The position numbers were made by a program, and so were the translations under genes. Source: Microbacterium sp. 1S1 (GTDB taxonomy: Bacteria > Actinomycetota > Actinomycetes > Actinomycetales > Microbacteriaceae). From it: 64,000 nucleotides of DNA. The stretch lies in contig NZ_CP043430.1 in the NCBI RefSeq assembly GCF_008271365.1, positions 1,178,001-1,242,000 on the forward strand, read 5' to 3'. Each line of letters starts with the position of its first letter. Within the stretch, counting starts at the first letter, position 1. Shown here in pieces: positions 16,336 to 24,402 of the stretch. The notes beneath the pieces were generated by a model. That model saw only the letters and a list, made by a program, of their open reading frames with translations. It had not been told where the DNA came from and made no database searches.

Positions 16336-17373
16336 TCAGTCCTCGTCGAGGAGCTCGCCGCGGATCCGGCGGAGGTCCTCCATGAGGGAGCCGATGAGGA
16401 TCCAGTGCTGCGAGGACGGCGGTCGAATCACGAGCGGAGCGGTCAGGGCGGGGATCGCGGAGGTCAGCGCCTCGGGCTCCGGGGCGGGCGCCGTGGTCTG
16501 CACGGCGAGGCGCACGTCGTGCCCTGCTCGACGGAGCTGCTCGGCGATGGCGGCGACGGCCGGCTCCTCGCCCAGGCGGTCGTCGTAATGGTCGAAGTAG
16601 GCCCGTGTCATGCCGATGGTCTGCGTGACGATGGGGGACAGCCGGTCGAGCAGCGCCTTGAGCTCCTGCAGATCCGCGCGATGGGTGGAGCGCCGGGGGT
16701 TCAAGGTCAGCGATTCCTCCCCGGCGGCGATCGCGGCGTCGGCGGCGTCCTTCATCGGACGAAGCAGCCGTACCTCGACCATGAGCTCCTGCAGCCGCGC
16801 CGGCGTCTGCGGGGCGGGCAGCGCGTCCGCGAGGCGGTCGAGACTCGCCGCGAGCTCCCTCCCGAGCAGCCCCACATTCCGCCGCGCCGGCTCCACGAGC
16901 ACCGGCGGCACGATCAGCGCGTTCACGACGATGCCGATCACGACGCCGATGAGCGTCTCCACGATGCGGGCGACCGCGTACTCCGGACTCGACGACCCGA
17001 GCGCCAGGACGAGCATCGCCGAGATCGCCACCTGGTTGCCCGTGCCGGGGGAGGCCCGGAAGATCCACGCCACGAGCATCGCGACGACGATGGCCAGCAG
17101 CACGATCCAACTCGGCGAACCGAGGAGCAGCCCGAGGCCGACCGCGATGACGACGCCGACGATGACGCCGATGCTGCGCTCCAGCGCCTTCGACAGCGAC
17201 TGGTTGACGCTCGGCTGCACGACCAGCAGGGCGGCGATCGCGGCGAAGACCGGCAACTGTCCGGGGAAGACCCAGCTCGCGATCAGCCACGCGGCGATCG
17301 TGGCCGCGGCCGACTTGACCACCTGCAGCAGCGGAGACCGCTGGGAGGCGCGGATCGCGGCGGGGATGCGCAT
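16336..17373 (-). CDS. FUSC-family (aromatic-acid exporter-like) membrane protein
   Basis: The 345-residue protein has six closely spaced N-terminal hydrophobic helices (about 15-165). They start with SAAATIAAWLIASWVFPG and include RSIGVIVGVVIAVGLGLLLG, followed by a cytoplasmic helical half ending LIGSLMEDLRRIRGELLDED. This is one FUSC/YccS-like unit, roughly half the length of AaeB-type exporters, so it may act as a dimer. Export of aromatic or organic acids is the family role, not shown here. The ATG at 17373 has GGAGG two bases upstream and a -10-like TACCGT seven bases upstream. Confidence 0.8.
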   Translation of the reverse strand: MRIPAAIRASQRSPLLQVVKSAAATIAAWLIASWVFPGQLPVFAAIAALLVVQPSVNQSLSKALERSIGVIVGVVIAVGLGLLLGSPSWIVLLAIVVAMLVAWIFRASPGTGNQVAISAMLVLALGSSSPEYAVARIVETLIGVVIGIVVNALIVPPVLVEPARRNVGLLGRELAASLDRLADALPAPQTPARLQELMVEVRLLRPMKDAADAAIAAGEESLTLNPRRSTHRADLQELKALLDRLSPIVTQTIGMTRAYFDHYDDRLGEEPAVAAIAEQLRRAGHDVRLAVQTTAPAPEPEALTSAIPALTAPLVIRPPSSQHWILIGSLMEDLRRIRGELLDED

Positions 17374-17473
17374 GACCTCCACGGTAGTCGCGCAGATGTC
17401 AACCCCATCGCCCATCTCGCGGGCGCCGGGCTGAATGGAGGGACACGAACGACGAACAAGTGAGGAGCATCCC

Positions 17474-17929
17474 ATGGTGCAGATCATCGAGACCATCGAC
17501 GTCGACGTTCCCGTCCGCACGGCGTACAACCAGTGGACGCAGTTCGAGAGCTTCCCGAAGTTCCTCGACGAGGTCGTCTCCATCACGCAGATCGACGACA
17601 CCCGCACGCACTGGAAGGTGAACGTGGGTGGCGCGGAGCGTGAGTTCGACGCCGAGATCACCGAGCAGCACCCGGATGAGCGCGTGGCGTGGAACAGCGT
17701 CGGCGGCGAGACCGAGCATGCCGGCGTCGTCACGTTCCACAAGCTCGACGAGTCCACCACCCGGGTCACGGTCCAGCTCGACTGGGAGCCGGAGGGCCTG
17801 CTGGAGAAGGTGGGTTCGCTGGTCGGAGCCGGATCGCACGCGGTGAAGAAGGACCTCAAGAACTTCAAGGAGTTCATCGAGAGCAGGGGCGTCGAGACCG
17901 GCGCCTGGCGCGGCGACGTGGACGCCTGA
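17474..17929 (+). CDS. SRPBCC-family protein (polyketide cyclase/dehydrase-like)
   Basis: The 151-residue protein is one START-like domain: VQIIETIDVDVPVRTAYNQW, FESFPKFLDEVVSITQID, HWKVNVGGAEREFDAEITEQ and FHKLDESTTRVTVQLDW, ending with an amphipathic helix (LKNFKEFIESRG). This version matches small stress-associated SRPBCC proteins of actinobacteria; ligand and role are unknown. The start is chosen at ATG 17474, with GAGGAG six bases upstream. It is followed 12 bases later by a strong terminator, so it is transcribed alone. Confidence 0.85.
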   Translation: MVQIIETIDVDVPVRTAYNQWTQFESFPKFLDEVVSITQIDDTRTHWKVNVGGAEREFDAEITEQHPDERVAWNSVGGETEHAGVVTFHKLDESTTRVTVQLDWEPEGLLEKVGSLVGAGSHAVKKDLKNFKEFIESRGVETGAWRGDVDA

Positions 17930-17940
17930 CACAGCACGCA

Positions 17941-17979
17941 GGAGAAGGCCCGATGGCATCACGCCATCGGGCCTTCTCC
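17941..17979 (+). terminator. Perfect 17-bp hairpin terminator
   Basis: GGAGAAGGCCCGATGGC (17941-17957) pairs perfectly with its complement at 17963-17979 around an ATCAC loop, 12 bases after the SRPBCC stop codon. Confidence 0.8.
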
Positions 17980-18040
17980 GTGTCTGCGTCCGCGAGCCGC
18001 CGACGGCTCTTGCGCCGGCCGGATGCTCGCGGCTACGCTC

Positions 18041-18064
18041 TGCCTAACTAATAGTCGTTAGGCA
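18041..18064 (+). promoter_or_regulatory. TetR operator (autoregulatory)
   Basis: A perfect inverted repeat TGCCTAAC-N8-GTTAGGCA ends three bases before the ATG at 18068, the classic position for autorepression by a TetR-family protein. No second copy was found upstream of the permease gene. Confidence 0.75.
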
Positions 18065-18067
18065 GCC

Positions 18068-18646
18068 ATGACCAAAGACACGATCCTCGCGCAGGCCCGG
18101 GCGATCTTCGCGCGTCGGGGCTACGCCGAGACGAGCCTGCGTGAGATCGCCGAGGCGGTGGGGATCAAGACCCCGTCGTTGTACGCGCACTTCCCGAGCA
18201 AAGAGGCCTTGTATGCGGAGGTCTACGCCTCCGTCTCGGTCGATCACACGGCGTACTTCGACGACCTCGCCCGCCGGAGCGCGGCGCTGGAGCCGCTCGC
18301 CCGACTGCGTCACCTCCTCGACGGCATCGAGGCGTACTATCGCGACCGCCCCGACCTCGCGGAGTTCAGCCTTCGCGCGGCCGTCACCGAGTACGGTCCG
18401 GCAGGCGGGCGCCTCCGACAGATCTTCCTCGACTCGGAGTCGACCCTCGCCGCCGCGGTCCGCCAGACCTACGAAGACGGTGTCACCGCCGGAGTCTTCG
18501 TCCCCGGCGATGTCGATGGGTTCACGGCACTGGTCTTCGTGATGATGGACGGCCTCTTCCTCCAGCTCACCCACTACACGCCCGAGGTCTACCGCGAACG
18601 GTTCGACCAGGCCTGGCGGCATCTCTCCGCCGTCCTCTCCCGATGA
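18068..18646 (+). CDS. TetR/AcrR-family transcriptional regulator
   Basis: The 192-residue regulator has a helix-turn-helix (AIFARRGYAETSLREIAEAVGI then KTPSLYAHFPSKEALYAEV, residues 13-50) and an all-helical ligand-binding domain with no recognised ligand signature. The palindrome touching its start codon should be its operator. It lies 186 bases before the permease-DUF917-hydantoinase operon on the same strand, so it is a candidate regulator of that operon as well as itself. Confidence 0.9.
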   Translation: MTKDTILAQARAIFARRGYAETSLREIAEAVGIKTPSLYAHFPSKEALYAEVYASVSVDHTAYFDDLARRSAALEPLARLRHLLDGIEAYYRDRPDLAEFSLRAAVTEYGPAGGRLRQIFLDSESTLAAAVRQTYEDGVTAGVFVPGDVDGFTALVFVMMDGLFLQLTHYTPEVYRERFDQAWRHLSAVLSR

Positions 18647-18648
18647 CC

Positions 18649-18672
18649 GCCCGCCGCCTCCCCGCGGCGGGC
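18649..18672 (+). terminator. Short GC hairpin after the TetR gene
   Basis: GCCCGCCGC (18649-18657) and GCGGCGGGC (18664-18672) form a 9-bp stem three bases after the TetR stop codon. The T-tract is poor, so termination is uncertain. Confidence 0.4.
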
Positions 18673-18721
18673 GCCCTCACCCTTCCGCCGTCAGGAGCCA
18701 CGAACCCCGAACCGGCGTGAT

Positions 18722-18813
18722 GGGGCCGCACCGACAGGCCCCGCCCCCCGACCCGCCCTGCGAGCCCTCCGCACCCCCGGGAACCCGAATCCCCGTGGAC
18801 CGGCTCGCAGGGC
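18722..18813 (+). promoter_or_regulatory. Structured 5' leader upstream of the permease operon
   Basis: Two stems are visible before the permease start. GGGGCC (18722-18727) pairs with GGCCCC (18737-18742), and GCCCTGCGAGCC (18755-18766) pairs perfectly with GGCTCGCAGGGC (18802-18813) across a 35-base, C-rich loop containing CCCCGGG and TCCCCG. The second stem ends 19 bases before the ATG, just before the ribosome site AAGGAAG. It could be a cis-regulatory RNA or a protein-binding site; it matches no riboswitch class I can confirm by eye. Confidence 0.45.
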
Positions 18814-18832
18814 CACATCCAAGGAAGACAAG

Positions 18833-20149
18833 ATGACCACCACCGACTACGAGCACGGGGTCGTGCCCCTGGACCAGCGCAAGAGCTGGCTGTCGATCGC
18901 GACGGTCTGGATCGCGATCGGCATCGACCTCTCCGGCGCATTCCTCGGGGTGTCGCTCGCCTCGGGGATGGCGTTCTGGCCGGCGATCGCGGCCACCATG
19001 CTCGGCTCCCTCCTCCTCGGCCTCCTCGCCATGGCCTGTGCGTATGTGGGCGCGGCGACCGGCCTGTCCACCGCGATGATCTCGCGCGCCGTCTTCGGCA
19101 GGATCGGCGGTGCCGTCCTCGCCCTCGCGATCGCGGTGAGCCTCGTGGGCTGGTACGCCGTGCAGGCCGGGTTCTTCGGCACGAACGCGCAGATCGCCTT
19201 CGCGGAGTTCACCGGCCTCGACGTACCGGTACAGGTGTTCACCGCGATCGGCGGGGTGCTGATGGCGATCACGGCGTTCTGGGGCTACCGGTCGATCAAC
19301 CGCCTCAGCACCCTCGCCGTGCCGCTGCTGCTGCTCCTGCTCATCGTCGGGATCGTCGTCGCCTTCACGGTCAATGGAACCGCAGGCCTGGAGACGCCGG
19401 TCGAGTCGACGTTCACCTTCGGTGGTGCGGTGTCCCTGGTGATGGGCATCTTCATCCTCGGCGTGGTGCTCGCTCCCGATATGGCGCGATGGGCGAAGAC
19501 GCCGAAGCAGGCGATGATCGCCGGGTTCGTCGGCTTCTTCTTCGGAAACTCGATCATCCTCGTCGTCGCGATCCTGCTGGCGCGCATCATGGACGGCACC
19601 GAGCTGATGGCGATCTTCTTCGCGCTCGGTCTCGGCGGCGTCGCGGTCATCGTGCTGATCCTCGCGCAGTGGACGACGAACACCACGAACCTGTACTCCT
19701 CCGGTCTCGCGTTCGCCTCGATCAGCGAGCGCCTGAACCGTCGGACCGTGACGATCGTCCTCGGGGTCATCGGAATCGTGGTCGGCGTGATCGGTGCGGC
19801 GGACTACTTCGTGCAGTTCATCCTCGTGATCGGCACCATCATCGCCCCGTACGGGGGTGTCTACCTGGCGTCGTACTTCAGCGGCCGTCGCACGGCGCGC
19901 TGGCAGCACGACGCGGACGTCCCCCTCGTTGACGGCTGGGCCATCGGGGCCTGGGCAGTCGGGATCCTGGTGGCCGTCGCCACGACGAATCCGGCGGACG
20001 GCCCCGGCTTCGGCTGGTTCACCCTGACCACGATCTCGGCTCTCGACGGGCTTCTCGCGGGCTTCGTCGCCTCCCTCGTGCTGCTCCCGTTGCGCCGACT
20101 TGGGCGCCCGGCGCGCGGCGCAGCCGTGGGCGACGAGGTGAAGGCATGA
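18833..20149 (+). CDS. NCS1-type nucleobase/hydantoin permease (CodB-like)
   Basis: The 438-residue protein has about 12 membrane helices. Family features include the N-terminal VPLDQRKSWLSIATVWIAIGIDLSGAFLG region, SLVGWYAVQAGFFG in helix 3, MGIFILGVVLAPDMARWAKTP, and LILAQWTTNTTNLYSSGLAFASI near helix 8. NCS1 carriers import purines, pyrimidines, hydantoins or related compounds with Na+ or H+. The stop overlaps the DUF917 gene (ATGA), so the carrier probably delivers that pathway's substrate. The exact compound cannot be read from the sequence. Confidence 0.88.
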   Translation: MTTTDYEHGVVPLDQRKSWLSIATVWIAIGIDLSGAFLGVSLASGMAFWPAIAATMLGSLLLGLLAMACAYVGAATGLSTAMISRAVFGRIGGAVLALAIAVSLVGWYAVQAGFFGTNAQIAFAEFTGLDVPVQVFTAIGGVLMAITAFWGYRSINRLSTLAVPLLLLLLIVGIVVAFTVNGTAGLETPVESTFTFGGAVSLVMGIFILGVVLAPDMARWAKTPKQAMIAGFVGFFFGNSIILVVAILLARIMDGTELMAIFFALGLGGVAVIVLILAQWTTNTTNLYSSGLAFASISERLNRRTVTIVLGVIGIVVGVIGAADYFVQFILVIGTIIAPYGGVYLASYFSGRRTARWQHDADVPLVDGWAIGAWAVGILVAVATTNPADGPGFGWFTLTTISALDGLLAGFVASLVLLPLRRLGRPARGAAVGDEVKA

Positions 20150-21279
20150 CCGCCGCCATCACCGAGGCCGATGTCGACGAGATCGCGCTCGGCGCCGCAG
20201 TGCTCGGCACCGGTGGCGGAGGCGACCCGCATGTCGGGTCGCTCATCGCCAAGCGGCTCATCCGACTGCATGGGCCCGTACCGCTGATCGCGGTCGCCGA
20301 CCTGACGGACGACGACTTCGTGCTCCCGATCGGCGGCATCGGCGCCCCGTCGGTGAGCGTCGAGCGGATCCAGGCGGAGTCGGAGTTGCTCGCCGCGGTG
20401 CGCGCGATCGAGCGCGCGGTGGGGCGCACGGCCACCGCCGTGATGCCGATCGAGGTCGGCGGAGGGAACTCGATGATCCCGATCGCCGCGGCCGCACTCG
20501 CCGGTCTGCCCGTGGTCGACGGCGACGCCATGGGGCGCGCCTTCCCGGAGGCGCAGATGGTCACCTTCCACCTGGCGGGCTACGGACCGGGCACGACGGT
20601 GCTCGTGGACCACCACGGCAACGAAGTGGTGAGCCGCCCCGTGGACGGTGGCTGGTCGGAGCGCATCGCCAGGGCCGTCACGGTCGAGATGGGGGGAGGG
20701 GCCACCATGATCGACTACGCGTACGGCGGCGACGTCGTCCGGGAGTGCGCCATCCCCGGCACCCTGGGTCTCGCCCAGCGCATCGGCCGCATCCTGCGCG
20801 GCCGGGACGCGGCGGGACGAGAACTCCGCGATGACGAGCGGATCGCCGCGCTGTGCGGCGACCTCGGCGCCGTGCGCCTGTTCGACGGGAAGGTCGCCGA
20901 CCTGCAGCGGGCGGTCGACGGCGGATTCACGCGCGGGGCGGCCGAGCTGGCCGGAGTCGGCGCCGACCGGGGGAGCGCGTTCCGGCTGGACTTCCAGAAC
21001 GAGATGCTGCTCGGACGGCGCGACGGTGTGCTCGCCGCCGTGACGCCGGACCTCATCGCGGTGCTCGACCTCGCCACCGGCATGCCTATCACGACCGAGT
21101 CGCTCCGCTACGGCGCCCGTGTCGCCGTCATCGCGATCCCCTGCCACGACAAATGGCGCACGCCGGTCGGACTGGAGACGGCGGGCCCTGCACACTTCGG
21201 CTACGACGTGGAGTGGGTCCCCGTGGAGGTCATCGCGCAGGGCTCCGGTCCGCGCACGACGGACGAGGAGGCCGCGTGA
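20146..21279 (+). CDS. DUF917-family protein
   Basis: The 377-residue protein has the DUF917 pattern: LGAAVLGTGGGGDPHVG near the N-terminus, LPIGGIGAPSVSVERI, MPIEVGGGNSMIPIAAAAL and VDGDAMGRAFPE in the first 150 residues, then a beta-rich C-terminal half (FQNEMLLG...VLAAVTPDLIAVLD). DUF917 proteins are nearly always found with HyuA/oxoprolinase-type proteins, sometimes fused. It starts at an ATGA overlap with the permease and shares a base with the next start (TGATG). A role in opening or phosphorylating cyclic amides with its partner is inference only. Confidence 0.88.
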   Translation: MTAAITEADVDEIALGAAVLGTGGGGDPHVGSLIAKRLIRLHGPVPLIAVADLTDDDFVLPIGGIGAPSVSVERIQAESELLAAVRAIERAVGRTATAVMPIEVGGGNSMIPIAAAALAGLPVVDGDAMGRAFPEAQMVTFHLAGYGPGTTVLVDHHGNEVVSRPVDGGWSERIARAVTVEMGGGATMIDYAYGGDVVRECAIPGTLGLAQRIGRILRGRDAAGRELRDDERIAALCGDLGAVRLFDGKVADLQRAVDGGFTRGAAELAGVGADRGSAFRLDFQNEMLLGRRDGVLAAVTPDLIAVLDLATGMPITTESLRYGARVAVIAIPCHDKWRTPVGLETAGPAHFGYDVEWVPVEVIAQGSGPRTTDEEAA

Positions 21280-22826
21280 TGGGTGGGTATCGGATCGGCA
21301 TCGACGTGGGCGGCACGAACACGGACGCCGTGATCCTCGACGAGCGGCTCGAGGTCGTGGCCTCCGTGAAGCGCCCGACCACCGCCGACACCGGGGACGG
21401 GGTCGCCGCGGCGATCGATGCCGTGCTCGCGGCCTCCGGCGTCGACCCGGCACGGATCGGGCACGCGATGCTCGGCACGACGCACTGTACGAACGCCATC
21501 GTGGAGCGTCGAGGGCTGGGGCGCGTCGGAGTCCTGCGGCTCGGCGCGCCTGCCACCACCGCCGTCCCGCCGCTCGAGGGGTGGCCGGACGACCTGCGTG
21601 CCGCGATCGGCGGGCACACCTTCCTGCTCGACGGCGGGTTCGAGGTCGACGGCAGGGTGCTCTCGCCGATCGACGAGGAGGCCGTGCGCACGGCCTGCGC
21701 CCGCATGCGCGGAGAGGTCGATGCCGTCGCGGTCGTCGGCGTGTTCTCCCCGGTGGACGAGAGCCAGGAGGAGCGCGTCGCCGAGATCGTCGCCGACGAG
21801 CTGGGCGTTCCCGTCTCGCGGTCCGCGCGGATCGGCTCGCTCGGACTGCTCGAGCGGGAGAACGCGACGGTGCTGAACGCGGCGTTGATGAGCACCCTGC
21901 GGCAGATGGCCAGCGGCTTCGTTGCGGCCCTGCGCCAGCGCGGCATCCCCGCCACGCCGTACTTCGGGCAGAACGACGGCACGCTGATGCAGCTCGAGTA
22001 CGCGCTGGAGTTCCCGGTGCTCACGATCGGCTGCGGACCCACGAACTCCATCCGCGGCGCCGCGCACCTCTCGGGCGCGACGGACGCCCTCGTCGTCGAC
22101 ATCGGCGGCACCACCACCGACATCGGCGTGCTCGTCGACGGGTTCCCGCGACAGTCCGCGCACGCGGTGGAGATCGGCGGCATCCGCACCAACTTCCGCA
22201 TGCCGGACGTCCTGTCCGTCGGGCTCGGCGGCGGGACCATCGTCCGCGAGACCGCGTCGGGGACGACGGTCGGCCCGGACAGCGTCGGCTACCGCCTCCC
22301 CCAGGAGGCGCTGGCGTTCGGCGGGCGTACCCTCACCGCGACCGACGTGGCCCTCGCGGTCGGCGGCGCGCAGATCCCCGGTCTCACCGCCCCGACCGTG
22401 GACGGCCCGGTCGGCGCGGCGGCCTGGGCAGCGATGCGCGGGATCCTCGAGGATTCCATCGACCGGATGAAGCCCAACGCGGCGCCTGTGCCGGTGATCC
22501 TGGTCGGCGGAGGCGGCGTCATCGCTCCCGACCGGCTCGACGGTGTCGCCGCGCTGATCCGACCGGATCACTTCGGTGCCGCCAACGCCGTCGGGGCGGC
22601 TCTCGGCGAGGTCGCCGGTCAGATCGAGAAGATCTACCGTGTGGAGGCGTCCGAGCGACGCGCCGCCCGTGAGGACGCGGCTGCCGAGGCCACGGAGCGC
22701 GCGCGGCTCGCGGGAGCCGACCCGGCGACCATCGAGGTGGTCGCCGTGGAGGAACTTCCCGTGGCGTACTCCGACGGTACGGCGGTGTTGATCCGGGCGA
22801 GAGCCGTGGGACGCCTGGCCGCCTGA
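21279..22826 (+). CDS. Hydantoinase/oxoprolinase (HyuA)-family protein
   Basis: The 515-residue protein has the actin-like ATPase fold of the family: phosphate 1 motif GIDVGGTNTDAVI (6-18), LGTTHCTNAIVERRGL, SLGLLERENATVLNAALM, the second nucleotide motif VVDIGGTTTDIGVLV (about residue 272) and LVGGGGVIAPDRL. Members cleave cyclic amides (hydantoins, 5-oxoproline) with ATP. The usual N-methylhydantoinase B partner is absent; DUF917 takes its place. ATG 21279 is chosen because it follows DUF917 by one-base overlap and begins the ATPase motif at once. The true substrate is unknown. Confidence 0.9.
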   Translation: MGGYRIGIDVGGTNTDAVILDERLEVVASVKRPTTADTGDGVAAAIDAVLAASGVDPARIGHAMLGTTHCTNAIVERRGLGRVGVLRLGAPATTAVPPLEGWPDDLRAAIGGHTFLLDGGFEVDGRVLSPIDEEAVRTACARMRGEVDAVAVVGVFSPVDESQEERVAEIVADELGVPVSRSARIGSLGLLERENATVLNAALMSTLRQMASGFVAALRQRGIPATPYFGQNDGTLMQLEYALEFPVLTIGCGPTNSIRGAAHLSGATDALVVDIGGTTTDIGVLVDGFPRQSAHAVEIGGIRTNFRMPDVLSVGLGGGTIVRETASGTTVGPDSVGYRLPQEALAFGGRTLTATDVALAVGGAQIPGLTAPTVDGPVGAAAWAAMRGILEDSIDRMKPNAAPVPVILVGGGGVIAPDRLDGVAALIRPDHFGAANAVGAALGEVAGQIEKIYRVEASERRAAREDAAAEATERARLAGADPATIEVVAVEELPVAYSDGTAVLIRARAVGRLAA

Positions 22827-22877
22827 CACGCGGCGTCCGCTCTTCCCGGCGTCCGAGGGGCGTGCTTGCATGGGCGC

Positions 22878-23984
22878 ATGGAGCAGGCGGAGAGGCTGCG
22901 CGGCGAGACGGAGGCCGTCTGGGCGACCGTGGCCTGCTTCCTCGTCGGGGCGGTCGCCGGCTTCCTGTCTCTGGCCGGGACGACGCGGCGGCTCACGGGC
23001 GAGGGCGCGCTCGCGCCGACCCTGGCGGTCATCGCCGGCCTGGTCTCCTCGGCCGCGTTCGTCGCGAGCTCGCTCCGGCACCGACGGGGAGAGACGGCGC
23101 CGATGCCGCGGTGGCAGACGGCGGTGTCGCACTTCTCGTCGGGTGCTCTCACCCTCGCGTTCGGCGCCGTCGCGATGATGGGAGTCCTGCTCGCGGCCGA
23201 GGTCCTCGCGGCGGGGCTCGAGGGCATCGAACTCGATGCCCTCGGCGGTGCCGCCCTCTCGGGGGTCGCGGCGGCCGTCGGTGGCAGACTCGCCTTCGGC
23301 GCCGGCACCGGACTGCGCACGGCCGACCTCGCGGCGCTCCTGTTCGCCTTCCTCATCATCGGAACCCTCTTCGCCATGGTCACCGCGGCCGATCCGCGCT
23401 GGTGGGAGCAGAACTTCTCGCAGCTCGGGGTCGGGTGGGCGTTCAACGGCACCCTCGTCGTCGCCGGGCTCCTGGTGGCGACCGTCGGCGCCTACATCGG
23501 GCGCGATCTGCACCGGATGCTCGGGGACGGAGCACTCGGGCGCATCGCCCTGGTGGTCGGGCTCTGGGGGGCCGCCGGTGTCGCGCTCGCCGCGGTGGGG
23601 CTCCTGCCGCTGCACCGGGTGCCGGTCCCGCACGACATCGCGGCGTTCGCGACGCTCGTGCTGTTCCTGGCGGCCTCGGTGTGGACGACCGTCGTGGTGC
23701 CCGACACCCCGCGCGCGCTGCTGCTCACGTCGGTGGGGGTCGGCGTGCTCGTCGTCGTCGCCGTCGTCCTGTGGATCCCGTTCGAGCTGTACACGGCCAC
23801 CGTGCTCGAGGCGGTGGTCGTGGGTCTCGGGCTGTTGTGGATGGCGACGCTGGTCCGGGTGCTGGCGATCCTCGCGCCGGATGACTCCCGCCCATCCGCC
23901 CGCGCCTCCCTCCTCCCCCGTCGCTCGTCCGTGCCGGGACAGGCGAACGCGGGGGAACAGGCAGCCGGGGACGGCCTGGCCTGA
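22878..23984 (+). CDS. Multi-pass membrane protein, DUF998-like
   Basis: The 368-residue protein has around 10 hydrophobic helices and no charged catalytic motif. Recognisable stretches are FLVGAVAGFLSLAGTTRRLTG, WWEQNFSQLGVGWAFNG (a DUF998-like FSQLG-x-N motif) and VPVPHDIAAFATLVLF. The tail after residue 335 is hydrophilic. Function is unknown. A TTG four codons upstream (22866) is an alternative start. It is transcribed with nothing obvious on either side. Confidence 0.7.
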   Translation: MEQAERLRGETEAVWATVACFLVGAVAGFLSLAGTTRRLTGEGALAPTLAVIAGLVSSAAFVASSLRHRRGETAPMPRWQTAVSHFSSGALTLAFGAVAMMGVLLAAEVLAAGLEGIELDALGGAALSGVAAAVGGRLAFGAGTGLRTADLAALLFAFLIIGTLFAMVTAADPRWWEQNFSQLGVGWAFNGTLVVAGLLVATVGAYIGRDLHRMLGDGALGRIALVVGLWGAAGVALAAVGLLPLHRVPVPHDIAAFATLVLFLAASVWTTVVVPDTPRALLLTSVGVGVLVVVAVVLWIPFELYTATVLEAVVVGLGLLWMATLVRVLAILAPDDSRPSARASLLPRRSSVPGQANAGEQAAGDGLA

Positions 23985-24115
23985 TGCGGCGCGATCGCCT
24001 GCGCGGGGTAGGGAGGCGGAGGAGGAGAAGGCGCGGAAGATAGGGCATCCGTCCGATGTCGGGGGGCCACCTCAGAGCGGAGTGTAGGGATACGCCGAAC
24101 CGATGAGGAGAGATC

Positions 24116-24334
24116 ATGTTCGAGCACCCCTACTTCACCCAGCAGGTCACCGCCTTCGAGCAGGAGCGGATCGAGCGCGCGGTCGCCCGGCGCCGGATGA
24201 TCCTCGAGCACGCGGATCAGATCGTGCCCCGGCCGGAGGGGCCGCTCCGTCGCTGGCTGCACCGCGGACGACGAGCGTCCGAGGGGCAGCGTGCGCCCCG
24301 CGGAGGAGCGTGCGATCCGGCCGTCGCCCGATGA
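24116..24334 (+). CDS. Small basic hypothetical protein, 72 aa
   Basis: An ideal ribosome site (GAGGAGAGATC) stands directly before the ATG at 24116. The product starts MFEHPYFTQQVTAFEQERIERAVARRR, an amphipathic helix, and becomes very basic after residue 40. No domain is recognised. Its last four bases overlap a possible start (ATG 24331) of the following regulator, suggesting translational coupling. A -10-like element (TAGGGATAC) lies about 20-25 bases upstream. Confidence 0.6.
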   Translation: MFEHPYFTQQVTAFEQERIERAVARRRMILEHADQIVPRPEGPLRRWLHRGRRASEGQRAPRGGACDPAVAR

Positions 24335-24402
24335 CCGGCGGCGTCGTGCTGCCCTTCCCGCTCAGCTCCCCGGATGTCCGGGGGGAGTGGGACGATGGGT
24401 CC

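Noticed and set aside
18722..18813. A ykkC/guanidine-type riboswitch
   Set aside because: The location is suggestive, but I could not match the conserved core of that class, so it stays an unassigned structured leader.
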